This document shows positions 16,278 through 23,709 of a stretch of DNA of 26,777 bases, piece by piece. The translations under genes were made by a program, and so were the position numbers. Origin of the DNA: an uncultured Bacteroidales bacterium (lineage in GTDB: Bacteria; Bacteroidota; Bacteroidia; Bacteroidales; UBA932); assembly GCA_902491795.1 (NCBI GenBank), contig CABUIX010000027.1, positions 1 to 26,777 of the forward strand, given 5' to 3'. How positions within the stretch are numbered: position 1 is the stretch's first letter; each line of letters opens with the position of its first letter. The notes beneath the pieces are model-generated. The model was not told the DNA's origin. It did not search any database and saw nothing but the letters and a program-made list of their open reading frames with translations.

Positions 16278-17642
16278 ATGGCGATTGTACCTGAAAAATA
16301 TCTGAGAGACTGGAAGCGGAGGCTTTCGCAGGGAATCAGACGGCCGGAGAAAGGCGGCGAGACAGGAAGGAGGAGGGCCGGATGGCTGTCGCTCAGCCCG
16401 CTGCTCGTGTTTCTGGCAGCATATCTGGTATCTTCCCTGCTGGCCGCGGACTTCTACAAGGTTCCGATAGCGGCGGCATTCCTCATCGCGTCCGCATACG
16501 CGCTGGTGATTACCCGTGCCGGCAATCTTGACAACAGGGTGGGAATTTTCTCCGAAGGTGCCGGCAACAAGAATGTCCTGCTGATGATATGGATATTCGT
16601 GCTTGCGGGAGCTTTCGCAAACACTGCCCGCGACATCGGGGCAATCGACGCGACAGTGAATTTTGCGATGTCGGTGCTGCCCGGGAATCTCATGTATGCC
16701 GGCCTGTTCATCGCTGCAGCCTTCATATCGATGGCAATCGGCACGAGCGTCGGGACAATAGTGGCCATGGTTCCGGTCGCTTCCGGCATAGCCGCAGAAT
16801 CCGGCATGGACCTCGGCTTCGTCACGGCAATTGTTGCCGGCGGCGCCTTTGTCGGTGACAACCTCTCGTTCATTTCCGACACGACAATCGCCGCCACGCG
16901 CACGCAGGAATGCTCCATGTCCGACAAGTTCAAGGTCAATGTCAGAATAGCCGCACCGGCGGCACTCGTTGTGACGGTAATCTACATTCTTGCGGGCACA
17001 TCCGTTCAGGCAGTACCCGCAAGCGGCAACGTTGAGTTCGTGAAGCTCATTCCGTACATCCTGGTCATCGGACTGGCCCTGACGGGAATGAATGTCCTTG
17101 CTGTTCTTGCTGCCGGGCTGGCGGTCAATGCCGTAATAGGCTTCGCCTGCGGAGCCTTCGACTGGGTGGGATGGCTCGCTTCCGTCGGAAAAGGCATAGG
17201 AGGTATGGGCGAGCTCATCATCGTCACCATGCTGGCCGGCGGCATGCTTGAGCTGATACGCTACAACGGAGGACTCGACTTCATAGTGGAGTCGCTTACC
17301 AGGAAGATCTCCGGAAAGCGAGGGGCCGAACTGAGCATCGCGGCGCTCGTGGCCATTGCCGACCTGTGCACGGCTAACAACACCATCGCAATAATCACCA
17401 CGGGACGAATTGCCAGGAACATCACGATGAAATACGGCCTCGACCCGCGCAAGACCGCAAGCATACTTGACACTTTCTCCTGTATTGTTCAAGGGCTGAT
17501 ACCCTATGGCGCGCAGATGCTCATGGCCTCGGGTCTTGCCGGAATATCGGCGATTTCGATAATCGGGCACATGTATTATCCTTTCCTGCTGGCGGTCTTC
17601 GCCGTTCTCGCCATCATCTTCCGGTATCCGAAAAAAATCTGA
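16278..17642 (+). CDS. nhaC: NhaC-family Na+/H+ antiporter
   Basis: The 454-aa inner-membrane protein has about 11-12 hydrophobic segments after an unusually basic N-terminus (residues 1-35, rich in Arg, Lys and Gly). The NhaC signature is clear: SMAIGTSVGTIVAM (about 151-164), then AFVGDNLSFISDTTIAATRTQ (190-210) with the conserved acidic and polar residues of the ion path. A second inverted half contains LCTANNTIAIITTGRIAR and IVQGLIPYGAQ. It exchanges Na+ for H+ and helps with sodium or pH tolerance; some family members instead exchange malate/lactate or amino acids, so the substrate is inferred. An upstream ATG at 16268 is out of frame. It converges on the GntR gene with only 2 bp between stop codons and no visible terminator. 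Confidence 0.9.
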   Translation: MAIVPEKYLRDWKRRLSQGIRRPEKGGETGRRRAGWLSLSPLLVFLAAYLVSSLLAADFYKVPIAAAFLIASAYALVITRAGNLDNRVGIFSEGAGNKNVLLMIWIFVLAGAFANTARDIGAIDATVNFAMSVLPGNLMYAGLFIAAAFISMAIGTSVGTIVAMVPVASGIAAESGMDLGFVTAIVAGGAFVGDNLSFISDTTIAATRTQECSMSDKFKVNVRIAAPAALVVTVIYILAGTSVQAVPASGNVEFVKLIPYILVIGLALTGMNVLAVLAAGLAVNAVIGFACGAFDWVGWLASVGKGIGGMGELIIVTMLAGGMLELIRYNGGLDFIVESLTRKISGKRGAELSIAALVAIADLCTANNTIAIITTGRIARNITMKYGLDPRKTASILDTFSCIVQGLIPYGAQMLMASGLAGISAISIIGHMYYPFLLAVFAVLAIIFRYPKKI

Positions 17643-17644
17643 GA

Positions 17645-18013
17645 TCAGCCGTCCTGAAAGGAATCCCGCCAACGCTCTTCCAGTTCCTCCATAGTGACTC
17701 CAAGGAGCCTCATCTGGCGGAACAGTTCGGGAATGCTCTCCTCCATGAACTCTTTCCTCCGGCTCGCGAGTATCAGGCTGCGCGCGTTTTCCGCGACAAA
17801 GTAGCCCATGCCCCGGCGCGTATAGATGATCTCGAGCCTGGTGAGCCTGTCATATGCCCGCACCACGGTGTTCGTGTTGACTTCCAGCATTTCCGACAAC
17901 TCCCGGACACTCGGAATCCTGTCCCCGGCCTTGTAGCGCCCGGACAGGATATCGTCGCAGAGCCGCTCGGACATCTGCAGATAGATGGCTTTGTCAGGCT
18001 TGAACTCACTCAT
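17645..18013 (-). CDS. GntR-family regulator, YtrA subfamily
   Basis: At 122 aa this is a short GntR repressor of the YtrA type, which has a winged-helix DNA-binding domain and only a small dimerisation tail. The winged helix spans about residues 8-75: IYLQMSERLCDDILSGRYKAGDRIPSVRELSEML, then NTNTVVRAYDRL as the recognition region and IIYTRRGMGYFV as the wing. The C-terminal ~45 residues are helical. YtrA regulators usually control an ABC transporter operon in which they are encoded, as here: the start overlaps the permease gene by 8 bp. The perfect palindrome at 19642-19679 in front of the operon is the natural binding site, giving autoregulation. The inducer is unknown; cell-envelope antibiotics act on some homologues. 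Confidence 0.93.
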   Translation of the reverse strand: MSEFKPDKAIYLQMSERLCDDILSGRYKAGDRIPSVRELSEMLEVNTNTVVRAYDRLTRLEIIYTRRGMGYFVAENARSLILASRRKEFMEESIPELFRQMRLLGVTMEELEERWRDSFQDG

Positions 18014-18713
18014 TTTCCCTGCTGTCCATTTGATATTTCAGAAAGGACCTGTAGGCGTATATTAAGAAAATGACTGCCGAAACGACCAGCATTGCAATAA
18101 GCAGTACGGTAGAGGCCTTCTCTCCGATAACATCAGTCTCTTCCAACACTATTGGAGTCAAGAGGATAACCGCCACAACCAGCACCTGCAGCAAGAAGGA
18201 ACGACGGCCGAAGATCTTTTTCGACATTGAAAACACCACCACCAGGGGCAGGAGGTAAAAGGTCAGGGCAATCATGGTCAAGACATGTTCGCTGTCGTGC
18301 CTGTCGCCGAGAAACAGCAGGCGCATGCCTTCCGCGTCGCCTGTGACAAGGGAGACGATCGCGAAGATTGCCGAGCCCCATAAGGCAGAGAATAGAAGAT
18401 AAGGAACTGCCAGGGCGATGGAACCCACATACAGAGAGACATATTTTTCCAGAGGAGACGCCGGCACGGTCATCCTGCTGGTCAGCAGGTCAGAAAAGAG
18501 CGTGGACACCTGCATCATGGCGATGACCAGCAGGGGTATCTCGGCAAACGAGATGCTTTCGGCAAGGTCATCTTCAAACAGCAGGGACAGCAGGCAGATT
18601 ATGAGGACCGAACTGAAAGCCATCAGAACAGTCCTCCAAATGTTCAAACCATACATTTCACCGATCTGAAGACGGGTGAACAGAAGCATCCTTCTTGCAC
18701 TGAACTCTTTCAT
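18006..18713 (-). CDS. ABC-2-type transporter permease
   Basis: The 235-aa protein has about six hydrophobic segments (around residues 27-45, 55-72, 95-120, 145-163, 172-190 and 200-220) with short charged ends. It has no recognisable enzymatic motif. It overlaps the upstream ATPase gene by 4 bp and the downstream GntR gene by 8 bp, so translational coupling is likely. With the ATPase it would form an exporter of the small two-subunit type found in YtrA-regulated operons. The sequence alone does not tell what is moved; export of, or defence against, antimicrobial compounds is an inference from the operon type. Confidence 0.8.
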   Translation of the reverse strand: MKEFSARRMLLFTRLQIGEMYGLNIWRTVLMAFSSVLIICLLSLLFEDDLAESISFAEIPLLVIAMMQVSTLFSDLLTSRMTVPASPLEKYVSLYVGSIALAVPYLLFSALWGSAIFAIVSLVTGDAEGMRLLFLGDRHDSEHVLTMIALTFYLLPLVVVFSMSKKIFGRRSFLLQVLVVAVILLTPIVLEETDVIGEKASTVLLIAMLVVSAVIFLIYAYRSFLKYQMDSRENE

Positions 18714-19603
18714 TTTATAACTCCTTTTGTTACTGCGTTGAACAATATTTCCATCGGAACCCCGCTTCCTTCTCCCTCCGTATCACCTTCTCCCGCTCCC
18801 GCGTTTTCCCTTATCACCTTATAGCCCTCGGCACAATTCTCGGCATACAGGCACCCGTCCGGAGAACTGGAGATCCCGAAAGTATACCTCTGCGACAAGG
18901 ATTCGACAGAATCGCCGAACAGGCTGCCGTCGTTCCTCAGAATCACCACGTCGGAGAGTATATTCTCGACATCCGGCATCACGTGGGTGGAAATCACCAC
19001 TGCCTGGTCATCACGCATATGCCTGATCAGCAATCTCCTGAACTGGTTGCGCGAAGGCACGTCCATTCCGTTGAGCGGCTCGTCCAGGAGCAGCACGCGC
19101 GTCCCGAGCGAAAGCAGGAAACTGAACATGAACTTGTGGCTGTTGCCGAGAGACAGCCCGGAGAGGTTCCGCGTCTGCGGGTCGATGCCGAACTCCTTGA
19201 GGCAGTCCTCCAGCACCGGAAGGCTGAATGATGGATAGAAAACCGAATTGAGAGCGACATATCTGTCTATGCTTTCCTTTCTCAAACTGAATTCCGCCGG
19301 CATGAAGGCAATTTCCGACAGGACCTCAGCACTGCGCGATCCTACGCTGCGGCCATCGGCAAGGATTTCCCCCTCTTTCGGGAAAAGCAGTCCGCTCATC
19401 AGCTTCAGGAGAGTCGTCTTCCCGGAACCGTTGAGTCCGAGAAGACCATATACCCTGCCTCCTGACAGTGAGGCGCTCACATTGTTGATCACCACCCTGG
19501 CGGGATCATACCAATAGGTAACGTTCTTCAGATCCATCATTTGCTTGTCTTTCATTTGCAGTTTCAGTACTTGTTGCCGTTGCAGCTCCGGACAATGTTC
19601 CAT
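18710..19603 (-). CDS. ABC transporter ATP-binding protein
   Basis: This is the nucleotide-binding subunit paired with the permease downstream. Counting from the ATG at 19603 (297 aa), Walker A is GLNGSGKT (56-63), a Q-loop-region sequence is IAFMPAEF (98-105), the ABC signature is degenerate, LSLGNSHK (150-157), in place of LSGGQ, Walker B is VLLLDEP (170-176) and the switch His is in ISTHVM (H207). The signature form LS.G.. occurs in YtrB-like and other DUF-permease partners. The family domain begins at MMDLKNVTYWY, so initiation at 19540 is also likely; the first 21 residues have no homology that I recognise. The C-terminal ~70 residues are variable. It is the first gene of the operon, downstream of the palindromic operator. 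Confidence 0.9.
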   Translation of the reverse strand: MEHCPELQRQQVLKLQMKDKQMMDLKNVTYWYDPARVVINNVSASLSGGRVYGLLGLNGSGKTTLLKLMSGLLFPKEGEILADGRSVGSRSAEVLSEIAFMPAEFSLRKESIDRYVALNSVFYPSFSLPVLEDCLKEFGIDPQTRNLSGLSLGNSHKFMFSFLLSLGTRVLLLDEPLNGMDVPSRNQFRRLLIRHMRDDQAVVISTHVMPDVENILSDVVILRNDGSLFGDSVESLSQRYTFGISSSPDGCLYAENCAEGYKVIRENAGAGEGDTEGEGSGVPMEILFNAVTKGVIK

Positions 19604-19641
19604 CCCGAATTTTCATCTTCGTGCCGGAAAAGCACTACGGT

Positions 19642-19679
19642 CTTTTGCACTGTACCACCGTGGTGGTACAGTGCAAAAG
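19642..19679. promoter_or_regulatory. Perfect 38-bp palindromic operator for the YtrA-type repressor
   Basis: Arms CTTTTGCACTGTACCACC and its exact complement are separated by GT. The palindrome overlaps the -7 element of the ABC-GntR operon (19674-19681), so a bound dimer would block transcription. YtrA-type operators are known to be long inverted repeats with GTAC-type half-sites, as seen here. Confidence 0.8.
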
Positions 19680-19704
19680 TATAACAAAAAATTCAATCTG
19701 CAAA
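19674..19704 (-). promoter_or_regulatory. Promoter of the ABC transporter/GntR operon
   Basis: On the minus strand TTTG (19701-19704) is followed after 19 nt by TACTTTTG (19674-19681). Both elements match the Bacteroidota consensus at optimal spacing. The predicted start of transcription falls within the palindromic operator. Confidence 0.75.
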
Positions 19705-19752
19705 TAATTGGGCTGAAATTTTACCCGTCGGTTCCGGAAATGTCCGTAAGAC

Positions 19753-20319
19753 TTACCTCAGCACAATGCGGCAATTGTCCAGACTTTCGACAATCGCCAG
19801 TGACTCGACCCTCATGCCGGCTTCTTCCAGCACCTTCCTGCCTTCCTGAAAGGCCTTTTCGATGATGAACCCCATGCCGACAATTTCGGCACCGGCCTGC
19901 GATGCCAGGTCCATGATGCCGCGCGCGGCATTCCCGTTGGCCAGGAAATCATCGATGAAGAGCAGGCGCTCTCCCTTGCTTATGAAATCGCCGCACACGC
20001 ACACGTCATAGCTGCGCTGTTTGGTAAACGAAAATACTGACGTGAGGAGCATATTCTCCATGGTACTCGGCCGCTTCTTCTTCGCGAACACCACCGGAAG
20101 GCCCAGCTGGCTGCCCAGGAGCACTGCCGGAGCTATCCCGCTGGCCTCGATCGTAATTATCTTGTCGAATTTTTCGCCGCTGAAGCGTCTCGCGAATTCT
20201 TTCGCGATTTCCGTCATCAAGACGGTGTCTATCTGGTGGTTGATGAATCCGTCCACTTTGAGGATGCCGCCTTCGAGGCATTTACCGTCCTTAAGGATGC
20301 GTTGTTTGAGGAGTTCCAT
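19753..20319 (-). CDS. xpt: Xanthine phosphoribosyltransferase
   Basis: The 188-aa cytosolic enzyme converts xanthine and PRPP to XMP in purine salvage. The PRPP-binding loop is LLFIDDFLANGNA (119-131). Other Xpt family features are DGFINHQIDTVLM (23-35), TIEASGIAPA (56-65) and KKKRPSTMENM (80-90). Length is typical. It lies upstream of, and in the same direction as, the ABC operon, with a 149-bp gap that contains that operon's own promoter, so it is likely a separate unit. No purine riboswitch-like sequence is visible in the 107 bp upstream. A near-palindrome there (20357-20375) could be a regulatory site. Confidence 0.95.
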   Translation of the reverse strand: MELLKQRILKDGKCLEGGILKVDGFINHQIDTVLMTEIAKEFARRFSGEKFDKIITIEASGIAPAVLLGSQLGLPVVFAKKKRPSTMENMLLTSVFSFTKQRSYDVCVCGDFISKGERLLFIDDFLANGNAARGIMDLASQAGAEIVGMGFIIEKAFQEGRKVLEEAGMRVESLAIVESLDNCRIVLR

Positions 20320-20356
20320 GAGATTGCAATATTGCAGCGAAATTAAGAAAAAAATT

Positions 20357-20375
20357 GCTTTTGCACATGCAAAGC
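20357..20375. promoter_or_regulatory. Near-palindrome between xpt and the lipoprotein gene
   Basis: The sequence GCTTTTGCACATGCAAAGC is an inverted repeat with one bulged T, placed in the 107-bp divergent control region. It could serve either gene. No regulator is identified. Confidence 0.3.
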
Positions 20376-20426
20376 CCTATCTTGGCCGGCGGTTAGAATC
20401 ATTATCAATCACTAAAACACCCAATC

Positions 20427-21635
20427 ATGAAAAAATTTCTTCCTGCATGCATCGGCCTGGCCGCCCTTGCCCTTGCAGTATCCTGCCAGAAGCCGCAGGA
20501 TGTGCCACCACCTCAAAGCGAGATTCCGGAAGGAGCTGTCAACCTTTCCGAGAACGGAACCGCGAACTGCTACATAGTCGCACCGAACGCCACCTCGGCT
20601 TTCAGCGCAGAATTCAAGGGGAATTCCACCGATCTTCCGATCGGCAATGCATCTGACGCCAGACTTGTATGGCAGAGCAGCCAGAATCTGGTGAAAGAAA
20701 TCTCCTATGCTCCCCAGTCCAAAATGATTGTTGTGGAGACCTCGGACATGCAGGGCAATGCCCTGGTGGCTGCGACCGACCCCGAAGGCAACATTCTCTG
20801 GAGCTGGCACCTCTGGATAACCGACTATGATCCGGCAGAGACCGATTTCACCACCGAACCCAATTCCTCAGGGACCACATGGACATTCATGGACCGCAAC
20901 CTCGGAGCACTGAACACGGACAAGGGAGATTTCGGCTCATTCGGAATGCTGTACCAATGGGGCCGGAAGGATCCTTTCCCTGCACCCGCTTCATTCACCG
21001 TGATGAACGAGGACTACACTTATGCGGTCGACGGCGAGCCGACATACTACGACATCGACAACAACCCTCTGCCCAAATTCAGCGAACTCGCCGAGTACCA
21101 CGGAACCATCGACAAGTCCATAGCCAACCCTGACGTGTTCTATGCAATGACAAAGAAATCCACCGGAGAATATGACGAATACGGGGATGAAATATTTGTC
21201 GACGACCCCATAACCGGCGACTGGACCGATGTCTCAGACGATGACTACTGGGGCGGCGAGAGTCTGAAGAAGACCATATATGACCCGTGCCCTGTCGGAT
21301 ACAAGGTCCCCGTATGCGACGCCGGAGGGAACTCACCCTATGAATGGCTGACCTACGACAAAGTCGTGTGGGAAAGCAACGGATGCGACTTCAACGGAGT
21401 GTGGTTCCCCACCACAGGTACCAGGGCCTATGCTTCAGGCACTCTTGACTACCCCGAGGCCAACCCCTACAGCGGGCTCTGGCTCGGCACAAAGGGTGCA
21501 GCGTCATCCAACCTTGAGCAATACCCTACCCTGTACGGCCAATACATGTTCATCATCGACGGGAAGAGGATGTTCAAGGTCAACAAAGACCGCCGTTCAC
21601 AGGGACTTTCCGTACGCTGCGTAAAGGAAGACTAG
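20427..21635 (+). CDS. Exported lipoprotein with a FISUMP-like C-terminal domain
   Basis: The 402-aa protein begins MKKFLPACIGLAALALAVSC, a lipoprotein signal with the acylated Cys at residue 20. The next ~110 residues (AVNLSENGTANCYIVAPN, then ILWSWHLWITDY) resemble the fimbrillin-associated repeat found in Bacteroidales surface proteins. The remainder (TWTFMDRNLGALNTDKGDFGSFGMLYQWGRKDPFP, DPCPVGYKVP, GVWFPTTGTRAY, LSVRCVKED) has the layout of the FISUMP family. Such proteins are predicted to be surface-exposed carbohydrate- or fimbria-associated proteins; the precise role is unknown. It is a single gene, divergent from xpt. A stem (21663-21728) with a ~40-nt loop follows, with no T-tract. 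Confidence 0.8.
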   Translation: MKKFLPACIGLAALALAVSCQKPQDVPPPQSEIPEGAVNLSENGTANCYIVAPNATSAFSAEFKGNSTDLPIGNASDARLVWQSSQNLVKEISYAPQSKMIVVETSDMQGNALVAATDPEGNILWSWHLWITDYDPAETDFTTEPNSSGTTWTFMDRNLGALNTDKGDFGSFGMLYQWGRKDPFPAPASFTVMNEDYTYAVDGEPTYYDIDNNPLPKFSELAEYHGTIDKSIANPDVFYAMTKKSTGEYDEYGDEIFVDDPITGDWTDVSDDDYWGGESLKKTIYDPCPVGYKVPVCDAGGNSPYEWLTYDKVVWESNGCDFNGVWFPTTGTRAYASGTLDYPEANPYSGLWLGTKGAASSNLEQYPTLYGQYMFIIDGKRMFKVNKDRRSQGLSVRCVKED

Positions 21636-21940
21636 TACGCCACTGGTCTGCCCCTTTTACAATATGACCTTTCACGCCGGACCTTCCCCTGCGACCTGCC
21701 GGGAGCACTCCAGTGGAAGGTCATTTCGCTTCAGGATAAACATTCAACCGCAAAAATTGGAATTGAGAGCGGCCCTCTGCTCATAAGCAAGGCTGTGAGT
21801 GAAACCTTCTTCACTTCAAATGTCCCATGGAAGAGCATTAGCGCAGGCAGATGACAATAACCTCAACTGAATCAAGGTACCGGACATTGCCAGGAATGAT
21901 GGCAACGGAACAAACAATGAACCAGCATATTTCCGCCTTG
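21636..21940. other. Non-coding stretch after the lipoprotein gene
   Basis: No convincing ORF is present. The sequence holds imperfect inverted repeats: GACCTTTCA near 21667 against TGGAAGGTCA near 21715, GTGAGTGAA against TTCACTTCA near 21795-21818, and TTGCCA/TGGCAA around 21888-21906. It leads into the repeat block. Confidence 0.5.
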
Positions 21941-22005
21941 CCGCGGTGCCGCGAGGAAGGCTCTTCTCCGGTCAACGCCTGACGAGAGGCACCTGCGGCT
22001 GGCGG
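21941..22005 (+). repeat. Hairpin module A, copy 2
   Basis: The sequence opens with CCGCGGTGCC, contains GGAAGGCTCTTC and GCCTGACGAGAGG, and ends with GGCACCTGCGG, which can pair with the start with a single bulged A. It lies 16 bp before the four-arm element, in the same relative order as at 1736-1972. Function is unknown. Confidence 0.85.
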
Positions 22006-22021
22006 AAACCATGGCAGAATA

Positions 22022-22176
22022 GTTCCTGCAATTCACCTGTCGCACCAAACGGCCTTCCAGGGCCCTGCAGGGCATGCTGCTGCGACAGGTCCAACGATTT
22101 CCGGGAGACCTGTCGCACTCACCCCTCTCCCAGGCCTCTCCAGGGCACATCGCTGCGACAGGTGAATTGCAGGAAC
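22022..22176 (+). repeat. 155-bp four-arm palindromic element, copy 2
   Basis: Perfect 23-nt terminal inverted arms lie at 22022-22044 and 22154-22176. The motif CCTGTCGCA stands at 22036-22044 and 22109-22117, and TGCGACAGG at 22081-22089 and 22154-22162, giving spacing 9-36-9-19-9-36-9. The two 54-bp halves are themselves related (about 22 of 36 spacer positions agree by hand), so the element looks like a dimer of a hairpin unit with a 73-bp period. It contains no believable ORF. Confidence 0.9.
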
Positions 22177-22223
22177 TCCGCTTTTGAAAAGCCCTGGGGA
22201 TCCTTGCTCCTTGCCTTCTCCGA

Positions 22224-22378
22224 CTTCCCGCAATTCATCAGGAACACCGACAGGCCTCTGACGACTATCCACGGCACCTTGCCGTTCCCGATGGAACCAA
22301 AAAGGGTCCATCGGAAACACACCCCCAACCTGCAGCCCACTCCAAGACACATCACCGTTCCCGATGAATTGCAGGAAC
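22224..22378 (+). repeat. 155-bp four-arm palindromic element, copy 3, with a different arm sequence
   Basis: This aligns without gaps to copy 2 and shares the outer GCAATTCA/TGAATTGC stem, but the arm motif is different: TCAGGAACA (22238-22246), CGTTCCCGA (22283-22291), TCGGAAACA (22311-22319) and CGTTCCCGA (22356-22364). Positions and spacing are the same, 9-36-9-19-9-36-9. The central 19 nt extends the inner stem into a hairpin (22284-22318) with an A5 loop. It lies 47 bp after copy 2. Confidence 0.85.
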
Positions 22379-22444
22379 CATATCAGTCCAGCGATTGCCG
22401 AAATACCAGACAATTTGCTTCCCCAAAAAGCCTTATAAAGCGCT

Positions 22445-22735
22445 CCGCGGTGCCGCGAGGAAGGCTCTTCCCCGGTCAACGCCTGACGAGAGGCACCTGC
22501 GGCGGGCGAAAACGACTGCAGCAAAACTGACCAGAGATCTGCAGGACTCCGCCTTGCCGCGGTGCCGCGAGGAAGGCTCTTCCCCGGCCAACGCCTGACG
22601 AGAGGCACCTGCGGCGGGCGAAAACGACTGCAGCAAAACTGACCAGAGATCTGCAGGACTCCGCCTTGCCGCGGTGCCGCGAGGCAGGCTCTTCCCCAGC
22701 TAACGCCTGACGAGAGGCACCTGCGGCGGGCGGAA
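22445..22735 (+). repeat. Tandem array of hairpin module A with a 112-bp period (2.6 copies)
   Basis: Units start at 22445, 22557 and 22669. The first two units (112 bp each) differ at one position by hand comparison; the third keeps the module (a few changes) but not the linker. Each unit is module A followed by a linker containing CTGCAGCAAAACTGACC and AGATCTGCAGGACTCC. A partial trace (CACCTGCGGCTGGCGG) recurs near 22765. Long minus-strand ORFs across this array are chance products of the repeats. Confidence 0.9.
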
Positions 22736-22951
22736 TGGCCGAAACGATGCCAGCTTGCAGAACCACCTGCGGCTGGCGGAAACAACGGCAGGTGGCGGCG
22801 ACGCTGCAGCAGAAACCTAGCAATGCAGCCCAAAATGCTTATCTTCGCAGTCCGGCTACGGGATCCGTTCACTCATTGGAGCCCAAGAGTAGCCCCAAGA
22901 GTAGCCCCAAAAGCAATGCGGCCGCAGCCCACAAATAAATGGAACATACAG

Positions 22952-23701
22952 ATGAACGCCACCAGACTCATACAGAAACTTCTTCTTGCAGCCATGACCG
23001 CCTGCCTGTCCTGCACAGTGCTCCACTCGGCAGAGAATGCAGGCAAACCAGGCCCTGAGAGCGGAATCGCCACAGCAACCGGAAGCAGCAGCGGAACTCT
23101 TGCCTCCTCAAATGCGGAAAGGAGCAACACGAAAGCAAAGCCATTGGAATACCGGGGGTTCATCGGAGGGATGATGATCCATACCGGCTACGTGAGCAGC
23201 CGGGACTTCACCGTCACCTCACTTTCAGGACAGGCCCACGAGTTCAACGCATCCGGAGCCCCGTTCGGAATCGGAGGGGCTGCCAAATTCATGTTCGGAA
23301 AGCATCTGAGAATCGGAGCCGAAGGATACGTGTCCACTCTAGGATACGGAGAGAACGGCAGCCACACAAAAACCGGCTGGGGAGGGCTCCTTGCCGACTG
23401 TGCCCGGGATTTGGGCAAGTTCAGGCTTTTTGCCGGAGGAACAATCGGAGGAGGCAGCCACACCGACATCACCATTGTCTCGCCGATAGCCGATGACTAC
23501 ATTGCCGAAGAGTTCATCTCCTACCGCAAATACGGATTCGCTGCGCTGGTCCCCTTCATCGGGGCGGAATATGCCCTCACTCACAAAGTCAGCCTCGTTG
23601 CAAAAGTTGACTGGATGCTCAACCTGAGCGGCCGGCAGGATGACTTCGTGACTGGTCCCAGGCTCTATCTCGGCTTCATGTTCGGACATGCGGATCAATG
23701 A
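22952..23701 (+). CDS. Small exported protein of beta-barrel type, function unknown
   Basis: The start at 22952 is chosen because a clear signal peptide follows (MNATRLIQKLLLAAMTACLS, cleavage near HSAENA) and GGAACATACAG precedes it; the frame is open 129 bp upstream but that part is repeat-like. The mature ~220 residues begin with a low-complexity Ser/Thr/Gly stretch. They continue with alternating hydrophobic/aromatic strands rich in Gly (GFIGGMMIHTGYVS, GIGGAAKFMFGKHLRIGAEGYVSTLGYG, YLGFMFG), as in small outer-membrane beta-barrels. There is no catalytic motif. It is downstream of the repeat block, as a single gene converging on thioredoxin. Two 12-bp tandem units (from 22883) lie just upstream. 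I cannot assign it to a named family. Confidence 0.7.
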   Translation: MNATRLIQKLLLAAMTACLSCTVLHSAENAGKPGPESGIATATGSSSGTLASSNAERSNTKAKPLEYRGFIGGMMIHTGYVSSRDFTVTSLSGQAHEFNASGAPFGIGGAAKFMFGKHLRIGAEGYVSTLGYGENGSHTKTGWGGLLADCARDLGKFRLFAGGTIGGGSHTDITIVSPIADDYIAEEFISYRKYGFAALVPFIGAEYALTHKVSLVAKVDWMLNLSGRQDDFVTGPRLYLGFMFGHADQ

Positions 23702-23709
23702 AAATCAGC

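Noticed and set aside
16212..17672. A 486-codon minus-strand ORF antisense to nhaC
   Set aside because: It is a shadow frame rich in Gly, His, Arg and Asp; the plus-strand frame is a clear NhaC antiporter.
20320..20426. Purine riboswitch in front of xpt
   Set aside because: No purine-aptamer-like three-way junction sequence was found; only a short near-palindrome is present.
21941..22735. CRISPR array
   Set aside because: The repeats are long hairpin modules with a 112-bp period and nearly identical linkers, not short repeats with unique spacers, and no cas genes are present.
22033..22872. A 279-codon minus-strand ORF across the repeat block, with recurring ASRQAL.GEEPSSRHRG peptide
   Set aside because: The peptide repeats come from the hairpin modules, which are also seen in other frames and orientations. 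The palindromes and the covarying arms show selection on DNA or RNA structure, not on a protein.
22823..22951. N-terminal extension of the exported protein gene
   Set aside because: The extension covers repeat-like DNA and 12-bp tandem units; a clean signal peptide begins at 22952.
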